NCBI RefSeq assembly: GCF_963662255.1
Contig: NC_085068.1
Coordinates: forward strand, 6,758,001-6,822,000
Direction of reading: 5' to 3'
Origin: Cinclus cinclus
Lineage: Eukaryota > Chordata > Aves > Passeriformes > Cinclidae
DNA: 64,000 nucleotides
The position numbers and the translations under genes are program-made. Below are positions 14,430 to 27,700 of the stretch, in pieces. The notes under the pieces were generated by a model. That model was given only the letters and a program-made list of their open reading frames with translations. It was not told the DNA's origin and did no database searches. The number at the start of each line of letters is the position of its first letter. The stretch's first letter is position 1.

Positions 14430-15025
14430 AGAGGGCACGGTGGAGGTGAGATGGCTGGGGACGTGGGAGATGGGGAAGCTGGAGGGATGGGATGGCTGGA
14501 GAGTGGGAAATGGGGTGGTAGGAGATGTGGGATGGTGGAGGTGGAGTGGTTGTGAGGATGGGTTGGTGGACGTGGGAGATGGCGTGGTGAGAGATAAGAT
14601 AGTTGTAAGGGTGGGATGGTGGGAGATGGGATGTTTGGAGGGTTGAGATGGTTGAAGGTAGGAAATGTGGGATTGCTGCAGGGGTGGGATGCTAAGATGG
14701 CTGGAGGTGTGAGACGCTGGAATTTGGAGGTGTGATGGTTCGAGGGGTGAGGGATTTGGAGGTGTGATGGTCCGGGGGTGTGGGATGCTGGAATTTGGAG
14801 GTGTGATGGTCCGGGGGTGTGGGGCGGTTGGGGGTGTGGGATGCTGGAATTTGGAGGTGTGATGGTCCGGGATGTGGGGCGGTTGGGGGTGTGGGATGCT
14901 GGAATTTGGAGGTGTGATGGTCCGGGGGTGAGGGATGCTGGAATTTGGAGGTGTGATGGTCCGGGGGTGTGGGGCGGTTGGGGGTGTGGGATGCTGGAAT
15001 TTGGAGGTGTGATGGTCCGGGGTGA
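14430..15025. repeat. G-rich minisatellite upstream of the NADK promoter
   Basis: The 3' half (about 14760-15025) is a clear tandem array with the core GGGATGCTGGAATTTGGAGG then TGTGATGGTCCGGGGGTG. Core copies start near 14782, 14838, 14893, 14932 and 14988, giving spacings of 56, 55, 39 and 56 bases. The 5' half holds more degenerate GGGATGG/GGAGATG units. Runs of G suggest quadruplex-forming potential on the + strand. The array ends next to the CpG island. The long open frame on the opposite strand is a by-product of the repeat. Confidence 0.9.
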
Positions 15026-15029
15026 TCTG

Positions 15030-15600
15030 AGGGGTGCGAGCCGGCCGAACGTATCCGATGCCGCCGTCCCCCAGTGGCACCTCTAACACGCGTATAACGC
15101 CACGCCGTGCCGGCCGCTCAGGCAGCCGATACACACTCACAGCCCACCCAGCTCCCCCGCGCCGTACCCGTGGTTAATTAGCGCTAATTAGCGTTAATTA
15201 CCCCGCGGGCCGGAGGCGGCCCCGCGCAGCCGCACCGCCCGCACCTGCGCGCGGGCCCGCGGCCGATCCGCGCCTGCGCGGGGGCGCGGGGAGGGGACGA
15301 TGGAGGCGCGCAGGGCCCGCCGGCCCCGGGCCCCTCACAGCGCCCCTCGCAGCGCCCGGCACCGCCAGCACCGCCGCGGGGCCCGGCCCTGAGCCACGCC
15401 GTGAGTCGGGGCGCCGGGGGAGCCGGGCCGGGCGGCTCTGAGGAGGGAGCGGTGCGGGTGTCCCCGGTACGCGTGTCCCCGCGGTGCGTGTCCCTCTGTC
15501 CCCGCTCAGGCCGCTGTCCCAGGTGGCCGCGCTCCCGTATCCCGGTCGCCCCGAGGCCGGCTGACACTTCCCGCAGGGATGGACGCCGGGCCGGACCCGC
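15030..15600 (+). promoter_or_regulatory. NADK: CpG-island promoter and non-coding exon 1 of NADK
   Basis: A dense CpG island with GC boxes and no TATA box. Non-coding exon 1 ends at 15400 at a strong donor (CACGCC|GTGAGT); its start is not resolved but lies near 15250-15300. Three YTAATTA blocks spaced exactly 10 bp apart (15174-15200) sit at the island's upstream edge. An ATG at 15300 opens a 30-codon upstream reading frame that stops at 15392, just before the donor. It may or may not be within the transcript, depending on the start site. Confidence 0.75.
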
Positions 15601-18600
15601 TGTTTGCCCACCGAGGGTCCGACCCTGGGTTTGCCCCGTTCGTGTTGGGGTTCTGGAGAGAAAGGGTTAACGAATGGACTTGTTTTTGCCTGGCCTTGGG
15701 CACGTGATGGTCGTACTGCCCGGTTTTTGGTGGAAATAGCATTTGGGTGTGTAATCAAAACCTAAAATTGTGACTTGCTGGGTTTTAATAGGGGTTTTGG
15801 TTTTCTGCAGACGCGCTGGAATATGAAGTTCTAAACTAAACCAAGCTTTGGTTGACTGACGGAGTTGTTTCTTCTTGTTTGTGTGTGGGAGAGGGCGTTT
15901 AGTGCCTTCGGGGTGGAGTCATAGGCATGTAACCTCTGCTGCAGTGTTTTATTCAGCAAAATACAACAAAAGAAAGCTCCACAGGGCAGAGTGATCAAGC
16001 ACACAGTGCTCTGTAGCAATGGGACAAGAGGTACACTTTTGGATAGAACATTGTCCTTTTATGCCCTAAGAGAAAGTCGATAATAAAGAACAAAATGAGT
16101 TTTGAATTAATGATATAATCCCTAAGAAATCAGTATAAATGCTGCAGCCTTGGAGGAGAGCTAAAGCACTGTGAGGGCTTTGTCAGGATGGACCCTGCAG
16201 TAATCCTTTAACCAGGATGATTTAGGGCAGCCACTTAACAGGAAAAGTTTGTTACGAAAGAACAGCTTACAAGCATGGTCGTTATAAAATGAAAATAAAT
16301 CCCTTGGTGATTTTCAGCCTTGCAGCTCCTTTGGGGGATGTCATGGGGTTGTATAAAGATGGTTTGATGATACTCTTGGGAAATTCTGGCTCAGAGAAAC
16401 ATTCAGTGAAATTAAAATTCGGAAAGTACAATAAACCTGGAGTTGGATACATGTGAGAAGTGATTCACTTGGCTGCTGTCACATAATTATTGCTAAAAGT
16501 TGGCATGTGCTTAGTTGTCCGTCATTCTGCAGTGATGGACATTTAAATACTTGTTTTTCTTGTGTTGTTTTTATTTTGGACGTGATTTAAAACAGCAGCC
16601 CTTTCATTAGTTTGTTACCATGTGCTTAAAAGTTTTTTGGATCCAATCCTGGAAGCTGTTCAGTGGCAGTTTTGTCTTGTGTCAAGTCTGCTTATTCAAT
16701 AAAGGTCTTGTGAGGGAATGTTAATTAAACAGTACATGGTGTAAGCTGTAGTTAAAACATCCTGAATTGGAAAGTATTACATGGAGGCAATATGGAGTTC
16801 TTAGGCTGTATTTAGTATGTCTGTACACTTCTTACTTCCAGTTTTGTGCTAATCTGATTTTCTTTACTGTCAGCATCTGTCAGCATTCTTCAGTCAAAGT
16901 CACATGGAAACACATGATGCTTATTACATAAATTATTGTTCTCTGCCTCCCTTGCTCAACTAATGGGCACAAAATTTATATATCAGCTCAAATTGTCTAA
17001 AAACAGAGGTACGTTTTTGCCAATCTTAGCTGGACAAAAATTGCAAGTCTGTTGCAATGGCTATTTCCCAAGCTGTGGTCACAGGTGAAATGAGAAATGA
17101 GTGGCCCCCAGTTAAACATTGATACCTTTCAAGGGCAAGATGCTATAAATCATTAATGGCTGGCAGTAATTACACCTCTTTGTAATGATGCTCTCCTCGG
17201 GTAAGCCTAAACTACAGTAGGAGCAAAAGCACTTTCTAATTTGATTAGGTGGTGGTGCTGTCTAATTTAGTAATGAGTCTAAAATTACAGCTGCATTTTG
17301 TCATTTTGTTGATGGTTTTGCTGTCTGCAAGTTGGGGTTCTGGTGAAATTATGGGGTTTGCCATTCTCTGGGGACTTTCCCCCCAGATGTCCTCGTGTGA
17401 TGATTTCCCAGAGCCACAGTCCATTTTAATGGCTGCACCAGTGTTTAGTTCCTCTCTCTGCAGGATGAGGTGGGAATTTCATCCAGAGCTATGAAACAGT
17501 TGGAAAAAGCATCTGCAGATTTTTACTGAACCATCTTTTTCCCCCTGTGTTGGAATCAACTGACTTGAGGAATGTGCTGTTCCTCTGGGCTGCTCTCACA
17601 TGGTTACTATTTGTTTATGGTTTAGTGTTTGCTCATACACTGAAAGTTGGTTTCTGTTTTTATTCCGATAAGACTTCTTCTCTACTTGCTTCAAGTAATG
17701 ATGACAACTTGCCCACAAGATCTCTAGATTGTGGTTATTTCAAGTTTGGGTTGTTTTTTTGGGTTTTTTTTCCCCCTTTAGCTTCTGCAAAGCCGTGCTC
17801 TAACCAGCTGTTTATCTTTCATTTGTGCTGGTTATTCGTGGAACTGAAATACTGCACATTCGTCCTTATTTTGTCCTGTTTGTTTTGGACCATCTCCCCA
17901 GTTTGTCAAAAATGAGTTAAGGACTTAGGTATTGTCCTCCAGCTTGTTTTTGTCTCTCTTCAGCTTGGCATGAACCTCTTTCTTTTTCAAAAGCTGAGGC
18001 TTATTAAGGTTATTTCTGTTGCATTAATTGACAGGGTTTGTGGTTTTTACTCTTAAGAGTATTCTGTTTTATCTGTGCAATATATGTATCACCTTATAGG
18101 AGACTTTATCGTTTTTCCTGAGCCTTGATTCCTTGGCACATATTTAAAGCTTTTCTTTCTTTTCAATATCTAAGAGAAATTAATTTTATCTGTTGTGTAA
18201 CTGAAAACACGAATCTGTGCTGGTCTTGAACTTTGCACTGAGTCTCTTCTCAGTCTGGGAACACACTGGTCATTTTTAATTCCAGGAACTCCTGATTACT
18301 TTGAAGACCTTCCCAGATTCTTTGGAGAGGTGTTTATTAGTGTGTGTGAACTCCGTGTTTAGTGTGTCATGCTCCTCTAGTTTTTCTTGCAGGGACTTTG
18401 AAGTGCTTTAATTGCTGAAAAACAATTACAAAAACCACTGTGGGGGCTCTGAAAACTCCACCTTGGTCAGCAGTGCTGACCACAGAGCAGGAGCTGCAGA
18501 AAGCAGGGAAATGGCTCAAAGCACTGGCTCATCTCAGCAGCAACGCTCGTCTTCTGGACAATTCCAGGAGTTTCTTGATGTTAAGCATAACTCCAGTAAT

Positions 18601-18757
18601 GTTTTGATGTTCAGCATGTTATCTACTGAGAGAAGAGGGATTGTGTTAGCAAAGCTTCAGTTTTTCTTTGAGCTGGATGAAACCATAACTTGAATTTAAA
18701 GGACAGCTCCGTTACCTTGGCGAATACTGAGATTTCACCTCTCCCTCTCCACTGCAG
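15401..18757 (+). other. NADK: NADK intron 1
   Basis: Runs from the donor at 15401 to the polypyrimidine-rich acceptor CTCTCCCTCTCCACTGCAG ending at 18757. It is AT-rich after the island. I see no exon, RNA gene or clear mobile element in it. Confidence 0.7.
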
Positions 18758-18798
18758 GGATTGAATTTCTCTCTGGCTGAGGTTCCTTCAGCTCCAGC

Positions 18799-21700
18799 AT
18801 GGAGATGAGTCGGGAGAAGCTGTGTGCCAGCAAGGCTGATGGGAGCTCAGACTCTGCCTACCACTGCTCGGCGTGTCACGACGATGAGGAGTGGGGCAGC
18901 ACGAGCCGGGGGCGAGCCAAGTCACGGAGTTTGTCAGCTTCACCAGCCCTTGGAAGCACCAAAGAATTCAGGTGAGGCCCCTGCATCTTGCCCTTGTTGC
19001 TAAAATATATGAGGTTAACTAGATTTTAATAATTATTTTTTTAATATGGCCACGAGGGATTCTTAAAATGCTCCTCGGAAGGTTCAAAATGAAGAGGGGG
19101 AGTTGAAGGTGGGGTGTTGAATAAAAGCAGACTCAGAATCAAAGTTTCATGGCTTGTCAGAACAGGTGTCTGCAGAGCTCACAGTCTCACAAAAAATAAT
19201 CAGTCAACAGTAGAGACAATTCTTCAGACTTGTACAAAAGCTCAAACCAGAGCTTCATTGCTGTGTGTTAACCTGTGTGTTAGGTTACGTGTGAGGCAGC
19301 AAAAAGTAAGTTTGTGTTTTCAGACTGTTTCAGAGCAGTGAGAAACACCAGTTCTTTTTTTGGAGCCAAATTTCTGATCTCATTGCAAGGCTCCTGTCAT
19401 GTGGACAGGGTGGGTGGAACTTCTGATGTGGTGATCTTTGGACCCACTGTAAATATTGAACAGCGGGCAGGGGCAGCACCGTGTCTTGATCTTGTGGGAG
19501 GCACAGCAGGACTTCTTGCTTGTGCTGTGACTGTCCCTAAAGCATGGGCAGAGCCACGAGGGAGCAGCTCAGCAGATGGAATTTCTGTTCAGGGCTCCTG
19601 CTTTGCTGGTAGGAATGTTCTTGGGAGGCAAGAGCGCACACGGGTGAGGCTGGAGAGCAGAGGGGGCGGCTTTGCGGTGAAGGGAGGCAAACTAAAAGCC
19701 TTGAAAGGTCAGGAAAAGAGCTGCTCTGTGTTTTGTAGTTCAGTGTATTTGATGCTTCTGGGAAGTGTTTTCTGAGGGCTGTGCTCTGTTGTAACTCTGG
19801 TCATGTGTGTATGGTCAATATGTAAGACTTGATATTTAAGTTGTGCTGTAAAGCTGGTGGTTTTCCCTTCTCTACTCAAACCTTTCAGTCAATCTGCATG
19901 GAAGACCATGTGGTCTAAATTTTTGTGCATCATTTTCTAGCTAAACAGCTGCTTTTTCAGCCAGAGGTCCGTTGTGGGTTTGAATCAAGATAATTGCTTC
20001 CCAGATTTTTCCTTCATTAGGATGCTCTGCAGTCATTCACTGGCTGTCTTCACTTCAGAGCTGAATTATCTCATGGCATTTTGCAGGCTGTCAGGAAGTG
20101 CTGCTCTCAGGCTTCCTCTGTGGTGTTCAGCTCCAGGTAGCTGCCCAGCTGCTGGGAACTGATAAGTAGATTTCCCTCAAAGATGTCTAATTTCCAGGGC
20201 ATTTCTTCTCATTCTTAGCAAAGACAGCCTGACTTTGAATGACTTGAAATTCTCTTCACTCGAGTGTTTTATTGAGCACCAATAAAACCAAGTGAAATCT
20301 CAGGGAAAATTTACACCAGTTAATAATCAGGGTTCACAGAGGGAAATTCTGTAATATCATGAAGGTCAGACATGGATATTTAATGCCTCACGTGGGAACA
20401 GAATTTGACCAATTGTTGGGAGTGGCATCAAATAATGACCTGTGTTGGGAGAAGGCAAAAATTACAGTTACCTGGAAAAGCTGGAGTGGAGCAAGAAGTG
20501 GGAGGTGATGCTGCCAGGCTGTTATTTAACCATCCTAATGCCAAAGGTAATTGTTCACAAGTAGATAGAGACTTATCATTCCTTTGCCCATATTGACACA
20601 CACATTAATCTCTTGTTATATCAGTCCTTGCTCATTTTTCTATTTTAATATAAATAAGGTAAACTTTATAAAGCACTTAGTAATGTTCTTATCTGACTTG
20701 GTCAGTCATGCCTGGATTTACAGATGCAAAAGAAATTCTTCTGCTTTTGTTATTGCAATTCAGATCTTAGACTGGCATATTTTATTGGGCAAGCGACAAA
20801 TACGATGTTACTGTTGTTCCTTAATTATGTATTTAACCTGTTTTGATTTTTATTAGATTTCTGAGGGGTTTTTTAGCTCTAAGAGTGAGCCATCAGGCTG
20901 GTCTGAGCTACTTTGTAACACACAGTAGAAGGCACTGCAGTGATGATTGTTACAAGCAAGATGTGATTGAATTAAGCCCAGGAAAGAAATGTTTCCCCTT
21001 TCTTTATAATGGAATAATTCTAATAGCAGTCACAATGTTTCAACAGCTCCATGACTTGAGGAAGTTTGGCTCCCAGTTGCTGCTTTGCTGGAGGAGTTTG
21101 GCAGGGAGGTGAGGCAGAAGAGTCCTGACTTTCTCCAGATAATCTCATCCTAGAGCCAGGAATAACTGTGTGTCCTGATGGGATTCAGTTTTGAGGATAA
21201 ATGACACCTCAGAGTCCCTGTTTATTTAAAGACAAAGATTTTATTAGACGAATAAATGTGGAGAAATGGTAATTTTTTTTCAGTCTGTTCAGAATTGCGG
21301 CCTAATACTGCAGATACAAATCTCCATGTGCCTTAGAGTTGAAGAATTTGTTAGATTAATTTATTAAGGGTATTTAAATGACTAAAACACACATCACTGT
21401 GACTTGACCATGCCAAAAACATCTGAAGGTGTTGGGGAGCTCCTTGTCAAGTCACACACTGGAAAACCCAATTTCCCCAAATTCCCAAAAACCCAGTGGA
21501 CATTACTGCCCTCAGAGAGGGGAAGAGCTCTCACCGAGCTGTTTTAGCTGTGTTTATACCAGATTCAGTCATTCTAAAAGGTGTGCTTTTAGATAGGTTG
21601 TGTAGTGCTTTGAGAGACACGGAATAAAAGTGTTATTCCTGTGATGCAGCAGTGAAACTGGTGTCACTTGGGAACTGCTGCAGCCACTGGAAATGTGAGA

Positions 21701-24700
21701 GCTAATCTGTAAAACTGCCCTCCCTGGGCAGCACTCACGTAGGTTTAAGAAATGCACTTTGCCCTGTATTGCTTTTATACAGCTGGGTCAAAGAAGGCTT
21801 TGGTGTTTGAGCAGCCAGACAGAGCCAGTTTGCCACCACCTCTCTCTTACTCACTGATTATCTTCTCTGCCTTCAGGAGAACACGCTCCCTGCATGGACC
21901 ATGCCCAGTGACCACGTTTGGACCAAAGGCCTGCATGCTGCAGAATCCTAAAACGATTATGTGAGTACTCATCCCAGCAGTGGCACTGTGCTCCTTCTGT
22001 GGCAAAGAAAACCACTTTGCTTTTCTACTGATTCCACTTTTTGCACCCTCTAATCAGCGCTGTTTGTATTTTACCTGATATTTAGAGGTTTTCATATTGC
22101 TTGATTACCATCCTGGGGTCAGGTTTGCCAAGTTGACGTGGCCTGCAGTCCATAGTTTGGTGTCTAAAATGGCAACTCTCGTATTTCCAACTCAATAAAA
22201 ATTCTTCTGGGCACCACAAGGGGAGGAACTGTGTGATGTGAAAGCTGAGGGAGGCCTTCTTCCTCCCTTGGTGATGATGTCTGAATCTGTGCTTTCAGTT
22301 TTTGTGTTTGGTCTCTGGCACTTTCAGTTAAAGCAAGTTTGCTTTTGGACTGTTGATAAATGTGGAGGTAGGGGCAGATTTCTACTTAGTGGGAAAAAAA
22401 TAAACATTTTAATTTTGTAGGTTGTGTGGCTTAAAGTGTTGCTTTCTGCACCAGGTGTTATATACTTAATAAATGGAGTCTTGACTTGGGCAGGAGGAAT
22501 TCTAGGGTTTAACCAAGGAAGTGGTCCCTATTTTTGGGGGGCCCTGGCACAGAGAAGCTGTGGCTGCCCCACTTGGAAGTGTCCAAGACCAGGTTGGATG
22601 TGGCCTGGAGCCACCTGAGATGGTGGAAGGTGAGACTGGATGGGCTTTAAGGCCCTTCCAACACAAACCGTTCCGTGATTTTTACCCCTTTAAAAAAGTT
22701 TTATTTAATTGTTCTTCCAGTTAGCTCTAAGATATTGCAGTCAATATTTATTTGCCTAAATGTCTACCTCTGTAGACTGTAACCTTCCTGCTGATATCCA
22801 ACCATTTTCTGGGAAAGTGTAACACCAGTCCCTCCCTTTGGCAACTCAGAGCTTCCTCATTCTCCCCTGCTGCTGTAAAGAGCCCTGGGGTGCTGCAGAG
22901 CAGCTGAAAGCCAGCCGAGATTGTATTTAGCCACCTGACCCGGGGAATTGCTCCTCCCAGGGGCTGGCCTGGACCACGGATATAAGGACAGGGACAGGAT
23001 TGTGCCAGGGAAAATCTTGGCCAGGCAGGGCAGGGAGCAGAGCTGCCCCCAGGCTGCTGAAGGCAAGGACTGTTTGAAAAGCAAATTGTAAATTACTTTT
23101 ACTACACACCAGCTTTTGTGGGTTTTAAAAACAAGCAAAACCTTGTTGGTGTTTTTTCCCCTCTGCCGTGGGTATTTTATTAAATTCTCCTCACTGGAGG
23201 AATTGTTTTTAACAGAAAATTGTAGTTTTTATGTGCAGGCTGAAGTTAGGGAAGGTTGGATGTCTCTTTCAATACAACCAGCAGCTTTAGAAGTTGCAAA
23301 CCTGCTTTTTGATGAGCAGATGAATTGAATGAATGAATACTCAGTGAAAAAAGGATCAGGAGCTTGTGCTCTTGAGGGAAGGGGAAATCAAATACCTGTT
23401 TATTTTTCTTGAAATGGGGTTTTCTTTATGAAACTTTGCCTCGAAGATCTGGAATGCAAGTTTTACAAAGGATTTTTTTGTAAAGCCTCAACTTTTTATC
23501 AGAACTGACTGAAATCTTCAATGGAAGAAGAAGATTCAGGGAAAAATGTATTCTTCTGAGGTTGCAGTTATTAATAAGTGATAAAAGCCTCAGCCTTTTA
23601 TTTTATTTGGAGCTGTTGCATTTGCCTGAGCACTGGAAAGAAACATGAAGATCTTAAAGCAAGTTGTGAATAACTTTTCATTCAGTAGAACTGCATGGAA
23701 TTGGTGAGTACAGCTGAAACAGGCAGAGTGGCTTTTGTTTGAATGAAATTGGTGCTAGTTCTGGGTTTATTCAGTGCTGCAATGCCTAGTTCTTGTCAGC
23801 ATTATTGATATTAGAACCCTGCATTAAGCTTTAGTTTCTGCTGTGTTCGTATCTCTAATGTGAGCACTGAAATAAAATTAATTTTAAATTTACGTTAAGC
23901 TGTTTGACTTAGAGTATTGCATGGGGAAAAAATTTGTTATGACTTTTCCAGATCCATCTAATTGAATGTTTCTCCTTTTGAGTCAGCACTAAACCAAGAA
24001 GAAAGCAGCACTGTGGTGTCAGTCAGTTGAGGAACTTGATCTGAGAGTTTTTGTGGTGTTTCTGTTTAGGTCCCTGTTGGCCCAGGTCATTCACAGGGCA
24101 GCAGAGACCAGAATTATTGATTCTGGGTTATCACCTGCACATAGCAAAGCACAGAAACATCACTGCAATGTGAATTATTGCCTTAGAAACATCACTGCAA
24201 TGTGAATTTCTGCCTTTCCCTACCTGGTGTGTAGTGCTGTGTGTTCTCCACTCTGGAGGATGTATTTTTACCAGGTCACAAAGGTGTCAGACCAAAATGT
24301 GGTGATGTTTGGGGTTTGTTTTGTCCCCCAGGCACATTCAGGATCCAGCAAGCCAGCGGTTGACATGGAACAAACCTCCCAAGAGTGTCCTTGTGATTAA
24401 GAAGATCCGTGATGCCAGTCTGCTGCAGCCCTTCAAAGAGCTCTGTGTGTACCTCACTGAGGTGAGAAAATAGAAATTACACATCAACTCTCTCCAGTTG
24501 CTGATTCTGGGTAGAATTTGTGCAAAGAAATCTTTATACCCACTGCCACTGGCTGTCTTAAAACTTGTTACAGAAGTTAATATCAGTATGAAGCTTAAAA
24601 CAAAAACTCTTAAAGTAAAAACTTCCATTCTGTTTGCAGTTCTAAATTACAGGCATGGGATATAAAAAGCTTAAACCTTTAAGCCTTGAGCAAACACAGC

Positions 24701-27700
24701 AACGTTGCTGTATCATGTAATCTATATGCCAAGCTTTAATTTATTTAATGATCTATGCATGCTGCAAAATTCTCATTAGCATCAGACCACACATTAAGAA
24801 CACCCAGCAGGTGCAGACACTACTGTAAATATTATTTATGTGTCTTAAATTAGTGGAAATTATGGAGAGAGTCCAGTATGTTGCTAGGAGGTCCCTCACA
24901 AGCTTGTTTTCTGTGTCTTCAGGAGAACAATATGATAGTGTATGTAGAAAAAAAAGTATTGGAAGACCCTGCTATAGCTAATGATGAGCATTTTGGACCA
25001 GTGAAGAAGAAATTTTGCACCTTTAGAGAAGGTATGGAAATGATTTCTTGAAAGGACAGTTGGAGAGTATTTTTTTTGTCTTGGTGTTTCCTTAGTTATT
25101 GGGTCGAATTTATAAAACTTTTGTCTTTTGCAGACAGTTGTTGTTACATCTTAGTTGTGCTTTTTTATATATTTGTGAGGGAATGTTTGCATGCTGCCAA
25201 TTGTAATTTTTCTTCCTTTTTTTTTTTGTTAGGAAATTAAGATTGTGGATAGAATTTAATTCAAAACTTTTTATTCAATGTTGCTCCTAGACTATGATGA
25301 TATCTCCAATCAGATAGACTTTATCATATGCCTGGGAGGAGATGGGACCTTACTTTATGCTTCTTCACTTTTCCAGGTTGGTTCTGATAGGAAATAGACC
25401 CATCAACTTTTTCTTTTGGAAGTATTTAAAAGTGCTTTTTTTTCCCCCCCTTTGTTGCTGAATTCAGCATTTGTCTTTTATTCATCATTTCCTCTGTTTT
25501 ACCTTGTGAAAAGAATGTCAAATGTGTTGTATTTTATTAAGCACAGTTGAAAGTTTCATCCATAGTCACAGTATTTACAGGCAAATAGTTGAAGTATGGA
25601 TTGCTTTGACTGAGTAGCTTTAAAACTGTTTTCTTTATTGATAGGGTAGTGTACCTCCAGTTATGGCTTTTCATCTGGGATCCCTTGGATTTCTTACTCC
25701 ATTTAATTTTGAGAATTTTCAGTCCCAAGTCACTCAGGTTATAGAAGGTAAATTTAAGGGGACAAGGTGTGGTGTTTGTTTGTTACTTTTTCTTAATCAA
25801 CTTTTTTAGGTTGGCCCTTAAGATTTGAAGCTTGAGAAATGTATTTAAAATTAAGAGAAACCTTAAATTACCAGAAATGTAGCTTAAATTTGCATTGTAT
25901 TTACCCATGCAGTACTGCTCTCTGTACTGCTCTGTAAAGGAAAAAGGCTAAGAAATAACTTTATGGAGTAAATAAGTGGAAGATAATGTAGAATTTATGT
26001 TAAATGGCAACTAAACATAGAAATAAAGTGCAGTGTTTACTGAGAAGTCATACAAATAAAATATTAGAAGAGATAAATTCTTTGTTTCTTAAATATGAGG
26101 TTATTTGAATTGCATCCAAAGTAGATTCCTGAAAAGATGTATGAAATTCTCACTAGAATGTTATCTTTTAATACCTGTTTCTAATGCTTTAATTTTCTTT
26201 AAGCTTAGCTTTTGTCTTACTGAAGATCACATGAGCCCAGCAGTGTTTTCCCATTTTAATAACGTTTATATAAAATTTAAATTTTCTTTTTACATAATGA
26301 GAAAAGTGGGAAGGGACTGGCTTGAAATTTGACTTTGATTTTTTGCTCATTGCTACTAAAAATCAGTTTTGAGCTTCAGCCAAATGTAGGCAATTATGTT
26401 GTGAATGAAACTGGGAATGTTGAAAGCTCAGGAATAGATGGATGCCATTTCATAGAGTCTGTTAGTCATTGCTGGGGTTATTTGCTGTGCCAGCAGCTCA
26501 TTTTTGTGTGTTTTCCCTGTGTTTCCCCTCCAGGCAATGCAGCCCTTGTTCTCAGGAGCAGGCTCAAGGTGAAGGTGGTGAAGGAGCACAGGGAAAAAAC
26601 CCCAGTGCGGAATGGGATAGAGGAAAACGGAGTGGTGCCTGCAAACCTGGAGAAAGAAGGGGGCAAGCAAATTATGCAATATCAGGTCAGAGGGCAAAAC
26701 AAGCCAAAAGAACCAAGATACTGTTTGTAATTGGTACTTGTTTCATTTAAACTCTCCCCCAGCAGTGTGGGGCTGCTCCTTGCTGCTCCAACTCAGAGTG
26801 CTCTAAATGCTGAGGAAGTGCTGCACACATCTCCTTTGTGCAGTCTGAAGTGCTGATCTCATACTTTGCTGTAGAAATAATTTCACAGAATTGTTTAGGC
26901 TGAAGAATATCTCCAAGCTCGAGTCCAACCTTCTTTCTCTTTTGAAAACAAAGAAGTAGTTCTAAAGTCAGACACACCAGACATTTTTATAAATGAGAAG
27001 AAAAGCCCTGCACATGTTAGTGACCAGCTCCTGGGACTAATTACTAATAGCTAAAACTTCAGCTTGCACTTGCAGGTACTTTTCATTTGCAGATACTAAA
27101 GCAGCACAAATTTTTAGGAGATCTGGAAAACATGTTCTGTTTCTGACATTTATTTCATTGCCAAGGCAGCAGCAGCAGGCTGGAGTAATGTTTGGTGTCA
27201 TGGCAGGTTCTCAATGAAGTTGTGGTGGATCGTGGCCCTTCCTCCTACCTGTCCAACGTGGATGTGTTTCTGGATGGACACCTGATAACCACAGTGCAAG
27301 GAGATGGTGAGTGCTGCTGCTGGGCTTTCCTGGAGGATTTTCTCTCATGGAAACAGAGCTCCACTTCACTGCTGACAGCAAACACAAATGTGCAAAGAAT
27401 GGGTGTGTTCATTCCCACAGTGAAACTTTAGGTGCTGAAAGATTTTGTTTGTGGGCATGTGAGGGCAAGTAGATCTTTTTTGGGGTATTGTATTTCAGGC
27501 TAAGGGTAAGAAACAGCTGAGAAAAGATTGGCCTGGATATCTGGGATTTGCTGAAGGCAAATGATCTCAACTCATGAATGACAGAAGTTTATCTCTAAAG
27601 ATCTTATCCTTAAAGAAAAAAATGAAAGTCGCTGTTACAAAATCGTGTAACCAGAGTTTGTGCAACCTCTGAAACCACGTGGCAGGGTCAGGGGGGAATT

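Noticed and set aside
14175..15140. 321-codon minus-strand frame rich in Pro, His and Thr
   Set aside because: It is the translation of the G-rich minisatellite, with no start context, splice pattern or non-repetitive domain.
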